A stretch of DNA of 64,000 nt from Wenzhouxiangella sediminis (GCF_003410055.1 NZ_QUZK01000041.1:151506-215505); one strand, 5' to 3'; counted from the first letter of the stretch, positions 1 to 8,489 are shown. Translations and numbers: made by a program. Notes: a model not told the origin generated them from the sequence alone.

Positions 1-210
1 GGTTTGAAGGCCCGTCCAGCGGACAAGATCGACATAGCTGGGCTCTGTGAGGTCGGCTAGGGTGTCGACATCCAGTTCCGCAACCGGCTTGAGCGCCTGG
101 TCCTTGGAAGGGCCGCCAAGCACCTTCAAAACGGCAGATCGAGTCGATTCGAGTCGCTGCCGGACGGAGGTATGCTCGGAGGCCCGGGGCGGTTCAGTGT
201 CCCGGTTAGA
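1..210 (-). pseudogene. C-terminal remnant of an IS200-like (Y1) transposase, truncated by the window edge
   Basis: Read on the minus strand, the frame open from 210 down to base 1 gives ASEHTSVRQRL, then LKPVAELDV, then YVDLVRWTGLQT. From memory, the Y1/IS200-like transposase family common in gammaproteobacteria has a matching order near its C terminus: a segment like TSDFTSIQERI, a variable linker, then DYLELVDWTGRAI. There is an in-frame TAG at 211-213 and no good start codon before the conserved part. The catalytic HUH and Tyr regions are absent from the visible DNA, so this is a relic rather than an intact gene. The family call rests on motif resemblance only. Confidence 0.5.
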
Positions 211-326
211 CTAGTTATCGATGGAGACCAGATAACTGTCTTCGATGAAAATGGCTAGATTATTGAGGAAGTCGATGGGTGCTATTGAATCGCTAAGCGC
301 CAAGTCTTGCTTTCTGGAGGTTGGTT

Positions 327-854
327 ATGAATCGCTTTGCCTACATTTTTATACTTGCGATCTTCCTGATGGCCATCTGGAAAGAGGCTGTTCCAGGTGA
401 GTCTGCTTTTGACCCTGCATGCCCTACCCCTTCCAGCGAAGTGGAAGAGCATATGATGCGTTTCAAGACTGCCAGCGCATACTGGGACAACGACAAGGCA
501 AAGAGAGCCCTTGCCAACATTGAGCCATTAGCGCTAACTGATAAATCGGATCGCGGGACCTGTGAGCGTTTGTGGGACGGGGTTGCCCGAATGCTGGCAA
601 TCCGAACTCAACGTGATGGCGCTGAGTACTTCAAATACGACTTTGGCTTCTACAGGTATGGAGAATATTATGCAGTTGCCTTGGTTGAAAATCCAATCGA
701 TCCTAATCGCAAAGATGTTCATCCCCTAGAAAGGGTGCATCCGGGGGGCGAATCCAGCATCGTTCTCTTCAACTCTGATCTGCAAAGGTTGGGTGCTTAC
801 GACTATCGCGGGATTTCATTTGATGAAGATCCGGACTTGGTTTTGAGGCAATAG
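327..854 (+). CDS. Uncharacterised secreted protein, 175 aa
   Basis: Function not recognised. The ATG at 327 is preceded by GGAGG six bases upstream, which decides the start over the TTG at 321. The N terminus (MNRFAYIFILAIFLMAI) is a hydrophobic signal peptide or anchor, and the mature protein is soluble and acidic. There are two Cys, in DPACPTP and RGTCERLW, that could form a disulfide in the periplasm. The gene is AT-richer than most of the window. It stands alone between a transposase relic and a long non-coding stretch, so recent acquisition is possible but unproven. Confidence 0.75.
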   Translation: MNRFAYIFILAIFLMAIWKEAVPGESAFDPACPTPSSEVEEHMMRFKTASAYWDNDKAKRALANIEPLALTDKSDRGTCERLWDGVARMLAIRTQRDGAEYFKYDFGFYRYGEYYAVALVENPIDPNRKDVHPLERVHPGGESSIVLFNSDLQRLGAYDYRGISFDEDPDLVLRQ

Positions 855-900
855 ACGCGGAATTCGTTAGTCAGAAACCAAGGCGCCCAAGAAAACTCGG

Positions 901-937
901 ACTGAATCGCTCTTGGCCCGGTCGGTGACACTTTGGG
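901..937. repeat. Dispersed imperfect repeat, copy A (37 bp)
   Basis: Compared base by base with 1942-1978, 30 of 37 positions match, including the central block CCCGGT(C/T)GGTGAC. Both copies lie in non-coding DNA in the same orientation about 1 kb apart. No coding explanation is visible. Confidence 0.5.
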
Positions 938-1332
938 CGCTTCTGAGAGTGGGCTGATTTGGGCGCGAGATCGGCTATTGGTTCCGTGGCTCAAGTTCTA
1001 ACAGAATCCGGGGCTCCCACGAGACATCTGGCTGACGGGCCCAGTTCCTAGGTTGTAACAGCTCGAGTTCTTCTGAGTGCTGGGTCAATGGGACGAGAAA
1101 CTGTCTGTAAGGCGCTGGATCTTGGCCCGAAAGCGCCTATGAGGAGGCGACCGGCGCCGCCGGCTCCGGGCGAAGTCTTGGTCGGGCAGGCACTACCAGG
1201 GTATTGGCTGTTTGCGCCGAGCCTAGTACATTTTCCGTCGACTTGCAGACGAACGCATGCCAGTGCGAGAAACCTGTCTCCCGCAGCCGGAGGATCCAGT
1301 GTAGTGATGAAATCTTGGACTGGTTTGATGAT

Positions 1333-1359
1333 GCCGGCCCGGCGAAGCACCGGGCCGGC
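1333..1359 (-). terminator. Hairpin terminator after the 130-aa secreted protein gene
   Basis: A perfect 10-bp inverted repeat (GCCGGCCCGG, 7-base loop, CCGGGCCGGC) lies ten bases past the stop codon of the minus-strand gene at 1370. The following T tract on the minus strand is poor, so termination strength is uncertain. Confidence 0.5.
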
Positions 1360-1369
1360 GCGTTTCCGT

Positions 1370-1762
1370 TTACTCGATGTCGAGGTCGTCCATCAAGTCT
1401 TGGACGGCGTTCTGGACCATCTCGACGGCTTGCGTGCAGGTGGGCGCCGTTGCCTCGATAGTGACTTCCGTGCCACCCGGGCTGCCCACGGTTGCACTGG
1501 CCGTGCAGCTGGTGTTCAGTGTGCTGAAGTCGCCGTCGTTGCTCATTGACTGGTCGACCGAGACGTCGGTGATGCGCGCGCCCTTGGCAGAAGTGATCCG
1601 CTCCAGAGAATCCTGGAAGGAGACCAGAGCGTCCTCCGCCTCAGCGCTCAACTTCGCGCCGAAATCGACATCGCCTTGACCGTTCGCAGGCGAGGCAATG
1701 GCCTGCGGACCTGCGGCGGCGAGCGCGGTGAATACGAACAGAAGAATGTTCAAAAATTTCAT
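1370..1762 (-). CDS. Small secreted protein of unknown function, 130 aa
   Basis: Not recognised. The start is set by TAGGAGG just upstream of the ATG at 1762, and a longer reading frame upstream is ignored. MKFLNILLFVFTALAAAGPQAIA is a clear signal peptide, giving a mature protein of about 107 residues. The mature part is acidic and Ser/Thr/Ala-rich and ends in MDDLDIE. Two Cys (TSCTAS and APTCTQ) about 30 residues apart could pair in the periplasm. It is a single gene with its own terminator hairpin, located in the periplasm or outside the cell. Confidence 0.75.
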   Translation of the reverse strand: MKFLNILLFVFTALAAAGPQAIASPANGQGDVDFGAKLSAEAEDALVSFQDSLERITSAKGARITDVSVDQSMSNDGDFSTLNTSCTASATVGSPGGTEVTIEATAPTCTQAVEMVQNAVQDLMDDLDIE

Positions 1763-2073
1763 TGAAATCCTCCTACCGAATTTGATGCGTGAACCCCTTT
1801 TGCGCCAACTCGAGTTCAACATTTGGGACGCTAACATTCGCCGTCGAATAGCGTCAAAATCGCCCCCGACACTCAGGTTGGGCGCCGACTGAAAACCCCG
1901 AGGGCGGAACCAAAGGAACCAGCACACTCAGGAAATCCCCGTCTGAATCGCCCTCGTCCCGGTTGGTGACGCTTGGGGTGTCCCTTCCCCTGGAATCGGG
2001 CCGCGGAGATGCGCCATGGTGGGCGTCATGAGGAGCGGGTAGTCGGGCCGGTAGCACACCCGCTCCGAAGCTC
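1763..2073. other. 311-bp non-coding stretch with two repeat structures
   Basis: No supported gene. It holds an inverted repeat (1827-1855; arms GACGCTA and TAGCGTC with inner TTCG/CGAA) in the leader of the minus-strand gene, and copy B of the dispersed repeat (1942-1978). Promoter elements for the gene at 1762 presumably lie here but I cannot fix them. Confidence 0.5.
1942..1978. repeat. Dispersed imperfect repeat, copy B (37 bp)
   Basis: Partner of the copy at 901-937 with 30 of 37 identical positions and the same orientation. It lies between the secreted-protein gene and the end of the acyltransferase gene. Confidence 0.5.
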
Positions 2074-3306
2074 TTACGCCGCCGAACCCCGGCGCGTCGC
2101 AGGGATTGTCGGTCTCGGCGCAAGCCGCATACCCATGAGCGGCTGAAGCCAGCGGACTCTGAGTAAGACGAAGTGATGAATCATGGCACAGCCGGCAATC
2201 GTGCCGGTGAGCACGAGCATGGCCTCGACCGGGCCGGGCAGGGACAACGGAATCAGCACTGCGGCGAGCGGTACGATCAGGCTCTGGTGGAGGATGTACC
2301 AGGGATAGACTGCCCGGTTGGCATACGGCATCCAGCGCCTCGGCCGGTTCAGCCATGCGGCGGCGTAGCCGAGTATGGCCAGCAGCGCGTTCCAGGCGTA
2401 GAGCGCGTGGGCGCTGTCGGAGATTGCACGCCAATTCAGATCAGGTAATGCAGCCAGTTCTTCGGGTGGTAGCACGCGCCCGGCGATGCGAAGCGCCATG
2501 TAGATGCTCAGGCCGGTCATGGCCAGCGCGAGTGGGGCTCGCCGGTACTCGCGAGCCGCCGTCCACCATGCGCGCCGGCGGGCCAGGAAGAACCCGAACA
2601 GGAAGACCGGGAAGTACTTGGCGTGCTGGGCCCAGTCGCCGAGCAGCGCCTTGGTGTCGCCGAATTGCGGTTCGAGTACATACAGCACGAAAAACCACCA
2701 CAGCACGGGCAGCGTCACCAGGCAGGTGATGCCGATCCGTCCGACCGGCGCCTGCGTCTGTGCCGGGTTCGGGGTCCGGATCGCCCGCTGCAATGCCACG
2801 CCGGCCGCGAGCGCCAGCGTGTAGGTCCACAGGTAGGCCAGGTACCAGAGGTGATTCCAGGTCACCCCGAACTCGGCCCCGGCGAAGCCGCCGCCGGGCC
2901 AGGGCTTAAGCTGCAGGTACCGCAGCATGAACGCGCCGAAGCCGGCCTCGAATGCGCCGTTGGCGCGCGCTTCCACCCAGGCCTGGATCGGGACGATGGC
3001 CAGCATGCCGAACACCAGCGGCACCAGCAACAGGCTGGTGCGGCGCAGTGCTATCCGGCCGGGGCGCAGTGCCAGTGCGCTCAAGCCTAGCGCCAGGCCC
3101 GAGACCAGAAAGATGAGCGGCATCCGCCAGCGGTTGATGGCCACCATGGGCCACTGCAGCCACTCCGCGGTGCTGGGGCTCTTGATGTGAAAGCCCCAAT
3201 CGGCTACGTAGACCATGCCGACGTGGTAGAGGATCAGCAGTGCAAAGGCGCCGGTGCGCACGGCATCCACGTCGTGGCGTCTTTCTGAAGCGGTCAATCG
3301 GTCCAT
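2074..3306 (-). CDS. Acyltransferase family 3 integral membrane protein, 410 aa
   Basis: Likely transfers an acyl group to a sugar or other envelope substrate at the inner membrane (Acyltransferase_3 fold). The N-terminal part has RRHDVDAVRTGAFALLILYHVGMV; this family opens with a D-x-hydrophobic-R segment and a catalytic His in the first helix, here YHVGM. About ten hydrophobic segments follow, with WYLAYLWTYTLAL and a C-terminal YPWYILHQS motif typical of the family. It starts at ATG 3306, and the longer upstream frame is not credible. It is divergent from a membrane LytTR regulator 131 bp away, an arrangement I recall from related genomes, so the regulator may control it. The substrate cannot be told. 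Confidence 0.85.
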   Translation of the reverse strand: MDRLTASERRHDVDAVRTGAFALLILYHVGMVYVADWGFHIKSPSTAEWLQWPMVAINRWRMPLIFLVSGLALGLSALALRPGRIALRRTSLLLVPLVFGMLAIVPIQAWVEARANGAFEAGFGAFMLRYLQLKPWPGGGFAGAEFGVTWNHLWYLAYLWTYTLALAAGVALQRAIRTPNPAQTQAPVGRIGITCLVTLPVLWWFFVLYVLEPQFGDTKALLGDWAQHAKYFPVFLFGFFLARRRAWWTAAREYRRAPLALAMTGLSIYMALRIAGRVLPPEELAALPDLNWRAISDSAHALYAWNALLAILGYAAAWLNRPRRWMPYANRAVYPWYILHQSLIVPLAAVLIPLSLPGPVEAMLVLTGTIAGCAMIHHFVLLRVRWLQPLMGMRLAPRPTIPATRRGSAA

Positions 3307-3437
3307 GATCGAAGTCTGAGCGAGATTTGCGCTATCTTCCTGCGGCCGACTCCTGCCGGAAAGCGGCAAGGGACGAACCGTTGGCAGGCAGGGACCAACC
3401 GCCGGATGGCGGGACGAAGCTCGGCTAGAATCGCGGC

Positions 3438-4319
3438 ATGCGAATGGATTCCCGATCATTCCTGGACTGGTACGCACCCTATCGGACAGGCTTCGAATGG
3501 GGGTTCTGGATCGTTCTCTACCTGGTCAACGGGGTCGCCAACAGCCTGGTCCGGGTGCTCGAGATCGAAGCCGCCGACTCCACGGCCCGCTGGGAGCCGA
3601 TTGTCTGGGAATGTTCGAGCGCTCTGGCGCTACTGCTGCTGGTGTGGCCGGTGGTGGTGTTTACGCGCCACTGGGCCTGGAGTTGGTCGCACCCCGTCCG
3701 GTGGCTGGCCGGTCATGTCCTTGCCAGCGTCGTGTTTTCGCTCGCCCACGTGCTGCTGATGGTCGCGATGCGCGAAGTCGCCTATCGCCTGGCCGGCGGC
3801 AACTATGATTTCGGATACTGGCCGGGCGAGCTGGTCTACGAATACCTGAAGGATGCACGAACCTACGCCGGCATCGTGCTCTTCATCGAGGGCTACCGCT
3901 TTATTCTCCGGCGCCTCGCCGGCGAGGCGCGCTGGCTCGACGCGCCGCCGGACGGCCGGCCCGACCGCGAGTCGGACGACGACGCAGCCGATGGCCCGCC
4001 CGACCATTGTGATCGCTTCCTGGTCAAGATGCTGGGCCGGGAATTCCTGGTGCCGGCCGCCGACATCGACTACGCGCAGGCCGCCGGCAACTACGTCAAC
4101 CTGGTCGTCGGCAGGCGCGAGTACCCACTGCGGAGCACCATGAAAGGCCTTCTCGAGCGGCTCGATCCCGAGCGCTTCAGGCGGGTTCACCGCAGCTACC
4201 TGGTCCGGATCGACCGCGTCGCCGAAATCGAGCCGCTCGAAAGCGGCGATGCGAAGCTGAAGCTTGTCGATGGCACCGAGCTGCCGTGCTCGCGCAGCTA
4301 CCGCTCCGGACTGACCTGA
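3438..4319 (+). CDS. Membrane-anchored LytTR-family DNA-binding regulator, 293 aa
   Basis: Transcription regulator with an N-terminal membrane part in place of a receiver domain. About four hydrophobic segments occupy residues 15-160 (for example WIVLYLVNGV, ALALLLLVWPVVVF and HVLASVVFSLAHVLLMV). A charged linker follows, then a LytTR domain from about residue 195 to the end. Domain hallmarks visible are FLVPAADIDYAQAAGNYVNL, RSTMKGLLERLDPERFRRVHRSYLVR and a final SRSYRSGL. The family binds direct repeats through beta strands. No partner histidine kinase lies nearby, so the membrane part may sense directly. The divergent acyltransferase is the obvious candidate target. Confidence 0.88.
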   Translation: MRMDSRSFLDWYAPYRTGFEWGFWIVLYLVNGVANSLVRVLEIEAADSTARWEPIVWECSSALALLLLVWPVVVFTRHWAWSWSHPVRWLAGHVLASVVFSLAHVLLMVAMREVAYRLAGGNYDFGYWPGELVYEYLKDARTYAGIVLFIEGYRFILRRLAGEARWLDAPPDGRPDRESDDDAADGPPDHCDRFLVKMLGREFLVPAADIDYAQAAGNYVNLVVGRREYPLRSTMKGLLERLDPERFRRVHRSYLVRIDRVAEIEPLESGDAKLKLVDGTELPCSRSYRSGLT

Positions 4320-4527
4320 TCGAGAAAGCAGGGCATATAGGTCCAGCGTTCGCGGGGTTCGGTTCCCCGAACGGTCGAGTCAGTCAGGGCTTCGCTTTGA
4401 GCGCTGCGGTCTGAGGTTCCTGCCGACTACGGGTGGCGCTTGCAAGCCGTCAACAAAGAGATTACCGTCAACACAGGCGCTGTCGCAGCACGATCGGGGC
4501 CGCCCACTCAGCTTAAGGGAGACTGTT

Positions 4528-4779
4528 ATGGAAGGGATTCTGATCTGGTTGATTGTTGGGGGTATCGCGGGCTGGCTCGCGGGCTTGATCGTCAAGGGTG
4601 GTGGTCAAGGTATCTTGATCAACATCGTTGTCGGCATTGTCGGTGCGGTCATCGGCGGCTGGCTGTTCGGCCAGTTGGGCGTGGCTATCGGCACCGGCAT
4701 ACTCAACAGCATCGTCACCGCCGTGATCGGCGCGGTAATCCTGCTTCTCATCATCGGGATGATACGGGGCAAGCGCTGA
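4528..4779 (+). CDS. GlsB/YeaQ/YmgE family small membrane protein, copy 1 (83 aa)
   Basis: Transglycosylase-associated (GlsB/YeaQ/YmgE) family protein. It is glycine-rich with three predicted membrane helices (GILIWLIVGGIAGWLAGLI, INIVVGIVGAVIGGWLF and IVTAVIGAVILLLIIGMI) and the family motif KGGGQGI. These proteins are stress-associated inner membrane proteins of unclear biochemistry. AAGGGAG sits nine bases before the ATG. It differs from a second copy at 16287 in only six of 83 residues. Confidence 0.9.
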   Translation: MEGILIWLIVGGIAGWLAGLIVKGGGQGILINIVVGIVGAVIGGWLFGQLGVAIGTGILNSIVTAVIGAVILLLIIGMIRGKR

Positions 4780-5006
4780 GTCGAGCGCTGCGACAGATTC
4801 CGGCACCTGATCGGGCGTGGTCCTGCTCGGTCATTTCCTCGACAAACGCCCGTAGGGCACGCTCTCGGTTCCTGCCCCGCTGGATCATCCAGTGGCGGGT
4901 AGGTCCGCGTGCTGGCAGAAATTCATCGAGTCTCACGTAAGTTGAGAGCCATGCCTTCGAGGCCGTCTGCCTCGATATGATTTCATTCGCATTCTCTGGA
5001 GACAAC

Positions 5007-6263
5007 ATGCCGATACGTAGACTGGCTGTTTGCCGGCTATCGCCCGTTCTGTCCTGCGCCCTGATTGTTGCTTTCGGCAGCTTTCTTGCCACCAACGCTT
5101 GTGGCGCATCGCCGATGACTTTCGTGGCGCCCGATGCCGCTGATGGGGACCTGTTCGGGACGGCGGTGGCGATGGATGCCGACCGCATTCTGGTCGGTGC
5201 GTCGTCCACCGACCTGGAGCGCGAGGACGTCGGTGCCGTCTATCTGTTCAGCACAGGCGGCGACAGCGCCGTTGAGCTGACGGCAACCTTGACGCCCGAT
5301 GATGGCGAGTTGGCCGATGCGTTCGGTGCGTCAGTGGCCATCAGTGGCGATTCGGTTCTCGTCGGCGCGCCGCGGGTCATGCTGGGCGAACTCAACGAAG
5401 GGGCCGCTTACCTGTTCGAGCGCGAAGGTGGAACGTGGCGTCAGGTGGCCAAGGTTCAACGCGAAAGCCCCGGGAAGAACGACATGGCCGGCGTGGCTGT
5501 GGCCCTGGACGGTGTGCTTGCGGTGGTCGGCGCGCCGGGCGCCGATTTCGTGGGTGAAGACTCCGGCGCGGCGCTGGTCTACGAGCGCGGCGACGAAGGA
5601 TGGCAAAAAGTGATGGAGCTGGCGCCGGAGTCGGCCGGTGAGCGCTTCGGGTCGGCCGTTGCCGTGGATGGCGATCGCATCCTGATTGGTGCCAGCGGCA
5701 ACGTGCCGGCCAAGGACACCAGCGGAAGCGCCTACGTGTTCGAGCGCAGCGGCGGTCAATGGCGACAGGTTGCACGCCTGACGCCCTCCGACGGTGCCGG
5801 TGGCGACGGCTTCGGTGATGCCGTGGCCCTGGAGGGCAGTCGTGCCGTGGTCGGAGCGCGCTTTGCCGACCTGGGCGGTAGTGATGAGGGCGCGGCCTAT
5901 GTCTACGAGAAAGGCGACGACGGCTGGCGGGAAGTTGCCCGCTTGAGCGCGCCTGATCCGTCCGATCGCGACCAGTTTGGACATGCCGTGGCGCTGGTCG
6001 ATGGCTTGGCCGTAGTGGGTGCGCCGCGTGTGGACGACCCGGAGCGTGATACCGGCGCGGTTTGGGTGTTCGCCCCGGGCGAGGCGGGCTGGACGATGCG
6101 CGAGCGCCTGGCGCCGTCGGCAGCGGGCGCTTACGACCGTTTCGGGTCAGCGCTCGGCGCGGCAGCAGGCCGGGTGGTTATCGGGGCGCCGGAGGATATT
6201 CCCGAGGACGCCGAGGGCGAAGTGGTTACGGGAACGGCTACGTTGTATATTCGCGCTCGCTGA
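5007..6263 (+). CDS. Secreted FG-GAP repeat protein, predicted seven-blade propeller (418 aa)
   Basis: Seven consecutive repeats of about 50 residues each carry the pattern D-x-FG-x-(A/S)VA-x-hydrophobic-(V/I)GA followed by GA(A/V)Y(V/L)F. Examples are DLFGTAVAMDADRILVGAS, DAFGASVAISGDSVLVGAP and DQFGHAVALVDGLAVVGAP. Seven FG-GAP blades is the integrin-like beta-propeller number. GGAG five bases before ATG 5007 picks this start. An N-terminal signal peptide (LSCALIVAFGSFLATNACGA) points to export. There are no enzymatic residues to name; a binding or adhesion role is inference. The last repeat is the most diverged. Confidence 0.85.
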   Translation: MPIRRLAVCRLSPVLSCALIVAFGSFLATNACGASPMTFVAPDAADGDLFGTAVAMDADRILVGASSTDLEREDVGAVYLFSTGGDSAVELTATLTPDDGELADAFGASVAISGDSVLVGAPRVMLGELNEGAAYLFEREGGTWRQVAKVQRESPGKNDMAGVAVALDGVLAVVGAPGADFVGEDSGAALVYERGDEGWQKVMELAPESAGERFGSAVAVDGDRILIGASGNVPAKDTSGSAYVFERSGGQWRQVARLTPSDGAGGDGFGDAVALEGSRAVVGARFADLGGSDEGAAYVYEKGDDGWREVARLSAPDPSDRDQFGHAVALVDGLAVVGAPRVDDPERDTGAVWVFAPGEAGWTMRERLAPSAAGAYDRFGSALGAAAGRVVIGAPEDIPEDAEGEVVTGTATLYIRAR

Positions 6264-6358
6264 TGTCGCGCTAGGTGTTACCTTGAGCTGATCCCCAATC
6301 AGGTGGCCGGCTCGTAAGCCGGTGGCCGTGAAACCACTTCCGAGCGAGGAGTTCTACA

Positions 6359-6604
6359 ATGACGCATACCCCACATGAACTGGCCGAGGAGTTCCCCGAG
6401 TACGCGGAAACGATCCACCAGCTGAAAACCACCGACGCTCACTTCAAGAAGCTGGCCGAGGAGTACCACACGGTCAACCGGCAGGTCCACCGGATGGAAA
6501 CCGAGGTCGAGGCGGTCAGCAGCGACACCGAGAAGCAGGCCCGGGAACGTCGCCTTCATCTCAAGGACGAGATTGCCGAGTACCTGAAGCAGCACGCCGG
6601 CTGA
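6359..6604 (+). CDS. YdcH-like DUF465 coiled-coil protein, 81 aa
   Basis: Short, highly charged, all-helical protein without signal peptide. Its N-terminal part (LAEEFPEYAETIHQLKTTDAHFKKLAEEY) and the centre NRQVHRMETE match the DUF465 (YdcH) pattern, a cytosolic antiparallel coiled coil of unknown function. The length is at the family norm of about 70-80 residues. It is preceded by GAGGAG at a suitable distance. It is convergent with the thioesterase gene that follows. Confidence 0.85.
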   Translation: MTHTPHELAEEFPEYAETIHQLKTTDAHFKKLAEEYHTVNRQVHRMETEVEAVSSDTEKQARERRLHLKDEIAEYLKQHAG

Positions 6605-6625
6605 TCCCGGCACTGCGGGCGTGGC

Positions 6626-7000
6626 CTACCTGGAAAGCACATGGCTGGTCGTGACATCCGCGATCAGCTTCCCCTCTGCGCCCGTTACGGTGGTTCTGAC
6701 CACGCTGACCGTTTTGCCTTTCTTGACGAAGACAGATCTGGCCCTGAAGTCTCCCTCCGATTGATTTGACAGAAAATTGGCGTTCAGCGAGATGGCGAGC
6801 GGAAACCCCTTCATCCCGGCTGAGGCCTCCATTTTTCCCATGACCAGCACACTGGCCGTGACATCCGCAAACCAGAGGATGGCCCCGGCATTGGCCACCC
6901 CGAATGGATTGTGGATTCCGGCCGTAACGGGCATCTCCGAAACGACCTCGGTAGTGCTCTGCTGGACAATGGTGAACTCGACATTTCCCTGAACTATCAC
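6626..7000 (-). CDS. PaaI-type hotdog thioesterase, 124 aa
   Basis: Probable acyl-CoA thioesterase of the 4HBT/PaaI family, cytosolic and probably multimeric. The sequence shows the family core: PVTAGIHNPFGVANAGAILW followed by FADVTAS (the usual motif is HGGxxxxLAD, with the acidic residue on the hotdog helix), then GFPLAISLNANFL and a final strand SVVRTTVTGAEGKLIADVTT. It starts at a GTG preceded by AAGGAG seven bases away. In the catalytic loop the usual HGG is replaced by NAG, so the activity or substrate may differ from that of PaaI. Confidence 0.8.
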   Translation of the reverse strand: MIVQGNVEFTIVQQSTTEVVSEMPVTAGIHNPFGVANAGAILWFADVTASVLVMGKMEASAGMKGFPLAISLNANFLSNQSEGDFRARSVFVKKGKTVSVVRTTVTGAEGKLIADVTTSHVLSR

Positions 7001-7203
7001 GACTCGGCTCCTTGTGGGTGGCGATTGGGAACGGACTTCTAGAGTACGACCGTGGGCCGCAAATCCAGGACTCCTGCAATTTTCAGCTCAAGTGGCGCGA
7101 AGGGCCAACTGCGGCTAATCTAATGGCGGTTTCGGTCTAGATTTCGGAAGCCCCGCATTCGGTGGCTTATTCCACCTATCGACAATAAAAAGGGAAAACC
7201 TCC

Positions 7204-8451
7204 ATGAAAACCAGCGTATCGGCAGCCTGCAAGTTATCCAACAGGCGGCGGCTTTCCGTAATTTCTTCGATTGCTGCAAAAAGCATCCCCTTGCTTTCAG
7301 CCATTGTCGCGAGCGTCGCGATGGCCTCTACAACGCCTTCCACATTCACCTATCAGGGACAACTCCAGAAATCCAACGCGCTGATATCGGACGCCTGTGA
7401 TTTCGAATTCATGCTGTACGACGCTGAAACCGACGGTTCGCAGGTCGGCAGCACCAATGCGTTTCAGGACGTGTCGGTTCAGGGCGGTTTCTTCCAGGTC
7501 GATCTGGATTTCGGCGCCGGTGCTTTCGAGGCCGGGCAACGCTGGCTGTCGGTCCTGGTCGACTGTGGCGGGACGGGCCCGCTCGTGGAACTAGCGCCTC
7601 GCCAGAGGGTTGACCCCGCACCGCTTGCCCAGTATGCCGCCACCGCGGGTACGGTGCTCAACTCGCCCGAGAACGGCTGGACCGTATCGGGTGATGATGT
7701 TTACACCAGTGTGCCGGGTGGCGTCGGAATTGGAACCACGTCCCCGATCAATGCGCTGGATGTGAATGGAAAGATTTCGCTCACTCAGTCGCCCGGTAGC
7801 GGAACGGTCATCAACGCTTCACCCAACTGGCAGCACGGCGCCGGCCCCCAAGTATTCGGCAATGGCGGGTCCTCCTTTCTCTTGGCCTCCTACGAAGGCT
7901 CTTTCGAATCGGCGGGCATCCATGGCGACGGCGATTCCGTGACGATCTGGTCGCCCGGAGACGGCGCGGACGGTCAGCCTGCCGCGCTTCTCTATATCCT
8001 CGATGAAGACTCCTTTGACGGATCGGACACCGATCCATACAACGGTAGCGCTCTCGCGGCCTACGTCAACACGTCGGGCGCCTGGGTGCAGGCTTCGGAT
8101 GCAAACAGGAAGTCGGATGTGGAGCCGATGCAGGGCGCTCTGGATAGGCTGCTGCAGGTCAACGGCTATCAGTATCGGATGGGCCGCCCGGGACGCGATT
8201 CCAAGCCCGAGCAGGTGGGCCCACAACAGTATGGGTTGCTTGCTCAGGAAATCGAAACGGTCTTTCCCGCCGCGGTGGAAAAGAGCGACGCCGGCGACTA
8301 CTTCCTGTCCTACTCGGCCCTTGTGCCGGCGCTCATCGAAGCCATCAAGGAGCAGCAGGCGACCATCGATCAACTGAACGCGCAGAATGCGGCACTTGCA
8401 AGACGGCTCGACACTATCGAAGCGAATTTGGCCGGGCAGCCCGGGAGCTAG
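7204..8451 (+). CDS. Exported protein with C-terminal S74 intramolecular chaperone domain, 415 aa
   Basis: A signal-like N terminus (SIPLLSAIVASVAMAS) is followed by a beta-rich passenger that contains VGIGTTSPINALDVNGKI, a motif typical of proteins with tail-fibre-like repeats. The C-terminal 110 residues match the Peptidase_S74 autocleaving chaperone of endosialidases and tail fibres: SDANRKSDVEP (with the Ser/Asp expected at the self-cleavage site), LLQVNGYQYRM, QYGLLAQEIETVFP and SYSALVPALIEAIKEQQ. A coiled coil ends the protein. The family trimerises and cleaves itself off. No other phage genes are near, so this is a cellular surface protein rather than prophage. Confidence 0.82.
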   Translation: MKTSVSAACKLSNRRRLSVISSIAAKSIPLLSAIVASVAMASTTPSTFTYQGQLQKSNALISDACDFEFMLYDAETDGSQVGSTNAFQDVSVQGGFFQVDLDFGAGAFEAGQRWLSVLVDCGGTGPLVELAPRQRVDPAPLAQYAATAGTVLNSPENGWTVSGDDVYTSVPGGVGIGTTSPINALDVNGKISLTQSPGSGTVINASPNWQHGAGPQVFGNGGSSFLLASYEGSFESAGIHGDGDSVTIWSPGDGADGQPAALLYILDEDSFDGSDTDPYNGSALAAYVNTSGAWVQASDANRKSDVEPMQGALDRLLQVNGYQYRMGRPGRDSKPEQVGPQQYGLLAQEIETVFPAAVEKSDAGDYFLSYSALVPALIEAIKEQQATIDQLNAQNAALARRLDTIEANLAGQPGS

Positions 8452-8489
8452 ATGGAGGAAAGGGCATTTAGGGCAGCAAGCGTAAATAC

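Larger units (their letters stand above)
855..1369. other. 515-bp non-coding stretch
   Basis: I see no convincing gene here. Open frames on either strand lack start signals and family-like sequence. It contains one copy of a diverged 37-bp dispersed repeat (901-937) and, at its right end, the probable terminator hairpin of the minus-strand gene that follows. Confidence 0.6.

Noticed and set aside
210..320. A short minus-strand frame (about 35 codons) that ends at the TAG at 211
   Set aside because: It reads like protein in part but has no ribosome site or ATG, and it is too short to judge.
1088..1549. Plus-strand gene of 153 codons
   Set aside because: Overlaps a supported minus-strand secreted-protein gene and includes its terminator hairpin.
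7204..8451. Prophage fragment
   Set aside because: An S74 domain alone is not evidence of phage; no capsid, tail, integrase or lysis genes are near.
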